Source: GCA-002050365 sp964237235 (GTDB lineage Bacteria > Acidobacteriota > Blastocatellia > Pyrinomonadales > Pyrinomonadaceae). Taken from it: DNA of 64,000 nucleotides. The stretch is taken from contig CAXSGY010000006.1 of the NCBI GenBank assembly GCA_964237235.1, positions 124,001-188,000 on the forward strand. Reading direction: 5' to 3'. Position 1 is the first letter of the stretch; each line of letters begins with the position of its first letter. Position numbers and translations under genes: made by a program. Positions 60,425-64,000 of the stretch are shown piece after piece. The notes beneath the pieces are model-generated. The model was not told where the DNA came from. It made no database searches and worked only from the letters and a program-made list of their open reading frames with translations.

Positions 60425-60931
60425 ATGGAAAACGGAAAATGGAAAACGGAAAATGAAGAAGTTGAGTCGCGCCTCGCTGTATTTTCCAATGCGTGTTCAT
60501 TGATTTGTTCGGCGTGCGGAGCGAATATCGAGCGCGAATCTTCAAAATTCTGCCGCGTGTGCGGCAAACTTTTATTGGAAGATTATCAGCCGCTCGACAC
60601 GCTTCGCTCTTCATATCGTTTGCAGGGAAAATCTTTTCAATTTGAAACGAAAGAAGAAGGCGGCGCGGCAAATTTGTTTGAAGAAAATAAAAACTCCGTA
60701 TCTTCGACCGCATCGGCATTTGTCGTCTATTCGCTTGTGCCGTATCTCGGAATTTTGTTTTGTCCGGGCGCGTTTGTGATGGGCGGCATCGGCATTTATG
60801 TTTCGTATCGAAAACCCTTTTTAGGCGGCAGACGCGCTTCTGCTTACAGCGTTGCGTTCAGCGTTTTGATTTTCGCCATTCAGATTCTTTTGTGGTGGCT
60901 GCTATATATTATTCCAAAGGTAGGAAAGTAA
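60425..60931 (+). CDS. zinc-ribbon membrane protein
   Basis: A 168-residue protein with an N-terminal double zinc knuckle (CSACGANIERES and CRVCGKL), a soluble linker, and two membrane segments (about residues 100-125 and 140-165). The first eleven codons (MENGKWKTENE) are read from a repetitive GGAAAATGGAAAA-type stretch, so a later start is possible. Zinc-ribbon/transmembrane proteins of this kind are common and uncharacterised. The stop is 16 bp inside an inverted repeat arm. Confidence 0.65.
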   Translation: MENGKWKTENEEVESRLAVFSNACSLICSACGANIERESSKFCRVCGKLLLEDYQPLDTLRSSYRLQGKSFQFETKEEGGAANLFEENKNSVSSTASAFVVYSLVPYLGILFCPGAFVMGGIGIYVSYRKPFLGGRRASAYSVAFSVLIFAIQILLWWLLYIIPKVGK

Positions 60932-60942
60932 GCGGTAAGCAG
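60927..60942 (+). repeat. inverted repeat, left arm, beside the S23 gene
   Basis: AGTAAGCGGTAAGCAG, exactly complementary to 61353-61368. It includes the stop codon of the zinc-ribbon gene. Confidence 0.85.
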
Positions 60943-60965
60943 AGAAAGATAACAACTTCGATTAT

Positions 60966-61337
60966 GTGATGATGAATAAGCCTCATAAAAATTTGATTGC
61001 GTGGCAGAAGAGTATGGATTTAGTCGTGTTGATCTATGACGTTACTAAAACCTTTCCGGCGGAAGAAAAATTCGGATTAATATCACAGATGCGGCGCGCT
61101 GCTGTTTCCGCGCCGTCAAATATCAGCGAAGGCGCGGCGGATCGCTCTAATCACCAGTTTATAAATTTTTTAAGCATAGCCATCGGTTCGTTAAATGAAC
61201 TCAGCACGCAGTTAGAAGTTTGTTTTCGCGTTGGTTATTTGAATGAAGCAAAACACATCGAAGCGCAAAATCTAACGGAAGAGTGCCTAAAAACAACCTT
61301 CGGATTAAAGCGAAGCATTGAGCAAAGAGCATCTTAG
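60966..61337 (+). CDS. S23-like four-helix-bundle protein
   Basis: A 123-residue protein of the 23S-rRNA-intervening-sequence/four-helix-bundle family. KNLIAWQKSMDLVVLIY, SQMRRAAVSAPSNISEGAA and FLSIAIGSLNELSTQLEVC are its hallmarks. Members occur inside rRNA insertions and as orphan genes; they form pentameric helical bundles that bind nucleic acid. It is framed by perfect 16-bp inverted repeats at 60927 and 61353. Confidence 0.9.
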   Translation: MMMNKPHKNLIAWQKSMDLVVLIYDVTKTFPAEEKFGLISQMRRAAVSAPSNISEGAADRSNHQFINFLSIAIGSLNELSTQLEVCFRVGYLNEAKHIEAQNLTEECLKTTFGLKRSIEQRAS

Positions 61338-61352
61338 ACTGCTCACCGCTCA

Positions 61353-61368
61353 CTGCTTACCGCTTACT
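61353..61368 (-). repeat. inverted repeat, right arm, beside the S23 gene
   Basis: CTGCTTACCGCTTACT, the exact complement of 60927-60942. A near-copy, CTGCTCACCGCTCACT, lies directly before it. Confidence 0.85.
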
Positions 61369-61376
61369 AAACAGCT

Positions 61377-61970
61377 ATGAAAATCGCTCAAATCGTCAGC
61401 TCGAATTCGCATATTGATTACGTCGCCCGCGTCGTTGACGCGCTCGATGTCGCCGCGCCGCCGACCGATGCGGATTTCGGCTTCGCGCAATTTGTTAATT
61501 TGCCGTTTGAAGACGAAACAAATATCGTCGGCGTGATTTACGATTCGATGCTGGTGAATCCCGAATACGCTAATTTCGGTCCGCGCCTTTCGCCGAAACC
61601 GGAACTGAAAAACTTCAGCCCCGATTATTTGAATGAACAAGGTTTTTTAATCGGCATTCTGCTGCTCGGCGCGATTGATAAAAGCGGCAAAATTACGCAC
61701 GGCGTTCCGCGCCGCGTCGTTCCCGCCGGACAGGACGTTCATAAAATCGAAGCCGCCGAGATAAAAAAATTTCACGCCGACCAAAATGATTGTTTGCAGA
61801 TTCATTATTATTCGCAAATCGTCGCGCACGCCGGACTTTTCGCCGTGCCGCTGCTCGAAGCGATTATCGGAGAACTTTCGCTCGACTGCTCAGAATCCGA
61901 CCGCCAGCGGCTCGGCGTTCTCAAACAATCGCTCGCCTGGCAACGAACATTGGGCGGAATGCGTCTATAA
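61377..61970 (+). CDS. HAS-barrel-like protein near nurA
   Basis: A 197-residue protein with an N-terminal beta-rich segment (KIAQIVSSNSHIDYVARVV) and VVGVIYDSMLVNPEYANFG-like sequence (IVGVIYDSMLVNPEYANF). This resembles the HAS-barrel that starts HerA-type ATPases, but no Walker motif follows. The rest is helical. Because nurA lies about 1 kb upstream, an accessory role is possible. The link is an inference from gene order and a faint motif. Confidence 0.45.
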   Translation: MKIAQIVSSNSHIDYVARVVDALDVAAPPTDADFGFAQFVNLPFEDETNIVGVIYDSMLVNPEYANFGPRLSPKPELKNFSPDYLNEQGFLIGILLLGAIDKSGKITHGVPRRVVPAGQDVHKIEAAEIKKFHADQNDCLQIHYYSQIVAHAGLFAVPLLEAIIGELSLDCSESDRQRLGVLKQSLAWQRTLGGMRL

Positions 61971-62015
61971 CGATTGAGAATCTAAAAATTACAAAATCTC
62001 TCCAATCAAATTTAT

Positions 62016-62573
62016 ATGAAAAAACTACTATTTTTATGTGCTTTAAGTTTGTGTGTATTTGCCTTAACAGTAACCGCGCAGCCGCGTCCGGCTGAAAAAG
62101 CCGAAACCAAATCTGCGCCGAAAACGCCCGCGCCCGATTCGTTCGTGGCGAAATACGAAGGCGGTTTGTTCGGTTATTCCGACAAGGAACAGGGTTTCTT
62201 AAAGTTTGACGATGTGAACGAACGGCTGATTTTTACGGGTAAAGACGGTAAGGAAGATTTTTCGATTCCGTATGCGGCGATTCTCGTCGTTTCGCCGAAC
62301 GAAAAAAGCGTTCAATCGGGAACCGGTCGCGCCGTCGGAGCGATTCCGCTTCCGGGAACGGGAATCGGCGGCGGTTTAATGAAAAAGAAAAAGAATTATC
62401 TGCTTGTTCAATTCAAGGACAAAGACGTTGACGTGCAGGGAACGGCGACTTTTCTGCTCGACACGACCGAGCTGCTCGAATCGGTCATTGAAACGCTCGG
62501 CAAAAAAGCCGAGTTGACGCAGCGCGGCAACGCTTATTATCGTCCGCGAAAAACTCCGGCGACCGAATTATAA
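62016..62573 (+). CDS. secreted hypothetical protein
   Basis: A 185-residue protein with a signal peptide (MKKLLFLCALSLCVFALT, cleaved near TAQ) and a Pro/Ala/Lys linker. The core has FGYSDKEQGFLKFDDVNERL and IPYAAILVVSP. GAIPLPGTGIGGGLMKKKK is a conspicuous Gly-rich stretch. No family recognised; the fold could be a PH-like or SHOCT-linked domain. Confidence 0.55.
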   Translation: MKKLLFLCALSLCVFALTVTAQPRPAEKAETKSAPKTPAPDSFVAKYEGGLFGYSDKEQGFLKFDDVNERLIFTGKDGKEDFSIPYAAILVVSPNEKSVQSGTGRAVGAIPLPGTGIGGGLMKKKKNYLLVQFKDKDVDVQGTATFLLDTTELLESVIETLGKKAELTQRGNAYYRPRKTPATEL

Positions 62574-62580
62574 AATTTAC

Positions 62581-62612
62581 AAAGGCTGAATCAATTGGTT
62601 CAGCCTTTTTAG
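62581..62612. terminator. intrinsic terminator
   Basis: AAAGGCTGAA pairs with TTCAGCCTTT around a short AATT-containing loop, then TTTTT. It ends the transcript of the secreted protein. Confidence 0.8.
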
Positions 62613-62619
62613 CATTTTC

Positions 62620-62649
62620 TTGACACCGCGCGCTTCCGACACCTACACT
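62620..62649 (+). promoter_or_regulatory. promoter of pgsA
   Basis: TTGACA (62620-62625) is followed after 18 bp by TACACT (62644-62649), a moderate sigma-70-like promoter, about 35 bp before the GTG start of pgsA. Confidence 0.5.
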
Positions 62650-62682
62650 TAAATTTTAAGCGCACAGCAAATATTTAATCTT

Positions 62683-63417
62683 GTGAATCTGCCGAATTAT
62701 TTAACATTAGCCCGCATTCTTCTCGTCCCTCTGCTGGTCGTAATTTTACTGACACCGATTGCCGACGATTATCTCGGCATCAGCAGCTATGCACTGGCGA
62801 TTGCGATTTTTCTCGCCGCTTCGTTCACAGATATTCTCGACGGACATCTCGCCAGACGGCGCAATCAAGTTTCCAATCTCGGCAAACTGCTCGATCCGAT
62901 TGCCGATAAACTCCTCGTTTCCGCCGCTTTAATTGTTTTGGTCGAAAAGCATCTCGCGCCCGCCTGGACGGTCGTGATAATCTTGGGCAGAGAATTTATC
63001 GTAACCGGACTGCGTTCGGTCGCCGCCGCCGAAGGCATTATTATCGCCGCGCAGAGAGTGGGGAAAATAAAAATGTGGGCGCAGTGCGTCGCCATCGTCG
63101 CTCTGCTCGTCGCCGGCGCGAACGGCATTCCGCCGGTTTCAAATTTCGGTTGGGAACTGCCGACGTTTCGCTTCTGGGAAGTCTCCGAAGTGCGAACCGC
63201 GTTCACGCATCTTTTCAATTTCGCGCTCGATACCGACGATTGGCGCGTGTTCGGTTATTTAGTCGGACGCGCCGCGCTCTGGATTTCGGTCGTTACCGCT
63301 TGCTGGTCGATGTTCGATTATTTGAAAATGTTTCTCGTCGAAAATAAAAAGCGCAAATCGCTCAAAGAAATGATTTTCTCAAACCCGGAAACCGCTAAAG
63401 CAAACCCGAAAATCTAA
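62683..63417 (+). CDS. pgsA: CDP-diacylglycerol-glycerol-3-phosphate 3-phosphatidyltransferase
   Basis: A 244-residue integral membrane enzyme that makes phosphatidylglycerol-phosphate. The CDP-alcohol transferase motif D-G-x2-A-R-x8-G-x3-D-x3-D is complete in DGHLARRRNQVSNLGKLLDP and the Asp that follows. It has about 5-6 membrane helices and a longer middle region (about 150-190) than usual. The start is GTG 62683 (VNLPNYLTLARI). Confidence 0.9.
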   Translation: MNLPNYLTLARILLVPLLVVILLTPIADDYLGISSYALAIAIFLAASFTDILDGHLARRRNQVSNLGKLLDPIADKLLVSAALIVLVEKHLAPAWTVVIILGREFIVTGLRSVAAAEGIIIAAQRVGKIKMWAQCVAIVALLVAGANGIPPVSNFGWELPTFRFWEVSEVRTAFTHLFNFALDTDDWRVFGYLVGRAALWISVVTACWSMFDYLKMFLVENKKRKSLKEMIFSNPETAKANPKI

Positions 63418-63446
63418 ATTTTATCAAGCATTTATCTCAAGCATAT

Positions 63447-63522
63447 TTTCCTTGGCGAGCTTTGCGGCTTTGCGGGAAACAGCAAGGAATTTCCCGCAAA
63501 GCCGCAAAGCTCGCCAAGGAAA
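63447..63522. repeat. perfect 33-bp inverted repeat
   Basis: TTTCCTTGGCGAGCTTTGCG and onwards at 63447-63479 is exactly complementary to 63490-63522, with a 10-nt loop. It could form a very stable hairpin and may serve as a bidirectional terminator between convergent genes. Confidence 0.9.
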
Positions 63523-63551
63523 GCAGCGGATTTATTTCCTTAAAATCAAAA

Positions 63552-63591
63552 ACGAATTACGAATACCGGGTTAAAGATATTCGTAATTCGT
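63552..63591. repeat. inverted repeat of ACGAATTACGAATA
   Basis: ACGAATTACGAATA (63552-63565) and TATTCGTAATTCGT (63578-63591) are perfect complements. The unit is the same as in 21273-21394. Confidence 0.7.
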
Positions 63592-63614
63592 AATTTGAAA
63601 TTCGCGCATTCGTT

Positions 63615-64000
63615 TTACTGCAATTCCACGCTGTCGCCGGTGTGAATCTCCTGCGCCGTGCGCGTGATGACCGCCGTCGCGGTTTTTTCCTTGACGTTCA
63701 AAATCACCAGCTCGCCGACAATGTTTCGCAAATCCTTCGGACGACCGCTTTTGGCTTTTTCGGTCGTCACGACGCGCCCGTTAGCTTTTTCGCCGGATTT
63801 GCGCGCCGCCTGATTTGAAAATTTTCCGCCGCGATATTCGTCGCTCTGAAAACCTTCTTCGCGCGCGCTGACCGATTCTCCCGGCTCGCGATCAAAGATA
63901 TTTCCCGTGCCGAGCGGGCGGTAAATCGTCATATAATCGCCGACTTTTACGTTGTCTTCCGCGCCCAAATCAATATAAACGATTTGCTCGCGTCCGACCA
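63615..64000 (-). CDS. partial protein with a VYIDLG-type domain (5' end outside the window)
   Basis: The frame is open to the window edge (upstream in-frame codons read REQIVYIDLG), so the start is missing. The visible 128 residues contain DLGAEDNVKVGDYMTIYRP, a linker rich in Lys/Arg/Gly and a final ELVILNVKEKTATAVITRTA. The pattern resembles the C-terminal domains of CsgG/FlgT-like or LysM-bearing envelope proteins, but no firm family can be assigned. Confidence 0.6.
   Translation of the reverse strand, partial: VGREQIVYIDLGAEDNVKVGDYMTIYRPLGTGNIFDREPGESVSAREEGFQSDEYRGGKFSNQAARKSGEKANGRVVTTEKAKSGRPKDLRNIVGELVILNVKEKTATAVITRTAQEIHTGDSVELQ

Noticed and set aside
1..64000. tRNA or rRNA genes
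   Set aside because: No cloverleaf with a conserved GTTCRANNC loop and no rRNA-like stretch was recognised on either strand by eye; a covariance-model scan would settle it.
1..64000. prophage
   Set aside because: The endolysin-like peptidase is the only phage-like gene; there are no capsid, tail, terminase or integrase genes.

Overview
The window looks like a chromosomal segment of a Gram-negative, moderate-GC bacterium. My best guess is Acidobacteriota, class Blastocatellia (Pyrinomonas-like). The reasons are the long secreted FG-GAP/VCBS protein whose C-terminal units contain 'FRPSNGTWY', a heptosyltransferase II/GmhB pair (LPS), a three-gene sdhCAB operon of the single-cytochrome type, a PilS/PilR-controlled type IV pilin, and intergenic spaces packed with palindromic repeats. 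This assignment rests on family resemblance and not on a marker gene: no rRNA or tRNA gene is visible. About 58 protein genes are supported.

Layout. 1-3.5 kb: a strong sigma-70-like promoter and the secreted VCBS protein. 3.6-8.1 kb (minus): a four-gene cluster of polytopic membrane protein, ABC-2 permease, TPR protein and ABC ATPase. 8.3-13.3 kb: the pil locus, pilA with a sigma-54-type promoter plus pilR and pilS, interrupted by a REP-associated tyrosine transposase (RAYT) whose gene is bracketed by two of three 125-bp palindromic elements. 13.3-18.3 kb: cupin, M15-like peptidase with a small secreted partner, then LPS/sugar genes (gmhB, waaF, an SDR epimerase-like protein). 18.4-24.5 kb: class A penicillin-binding protein, a membrane-anchored protein, priA. 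24.7-28.8 kb (minus): sdhC-sdhA-uma2-sdhB, with a divergent LysR regulator. 30-31.6 kb: an AT-rich patch of small orphan genes. 31.6-37.9 kb (minus): a signalling cluster of PocR/GAF/GGDEF diguanylate cyclase, a STAND-like ATPase fused to an RsbW-type ATPase, a STAS anti-sigma antagonist, and a GAF/HD-GYP phosphodiesterase. 38-39.5 kb: two stress-type genes (PfpI/DJ-1, DUF2383). 39.6-50.8 kb (minus): one long peptide-transporter operon (coaE, two solute-binding lipoproteins, a coiled-coil gene with an apparent frameshift, oppB, uma2, oppC, oppD, a lipoprotein, uma2, oppF). 51-55 kb: MazG-like, folD, an Slt-type transglycosylase. 55-64 kb: two glycine-zipper paralogues, a VWA protein, a vapBC-like module inserted at the VWA gene's 3' end with a duplicated gene tail, a Dph6-like ligase, nurA, a zinc-ribbon protein, an S23 four-helix-bundle gene between perfect inverted repeats, a possible HAS-barrel protein, pgsA, and a gene running off the right edge.

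How it fits together. Many genes serve the cell envelope (LPS heptose, PBP, Slt, peptidase, PgsA, pilin, peptide uptake). The 31.6-37.9 kb cluster puts synthesis and breakdown of cyclic di-GMP around a partner-switching pair, and is the best candidate for a little-described regulatory system. Three unrelated-looking Uma2 nucleases sit inside otherwise conserved operons. At least a dozen intergenic spaces are filled with palindromic or inverted-repeat elements, some of which supply the last codons of neighbouring genes.
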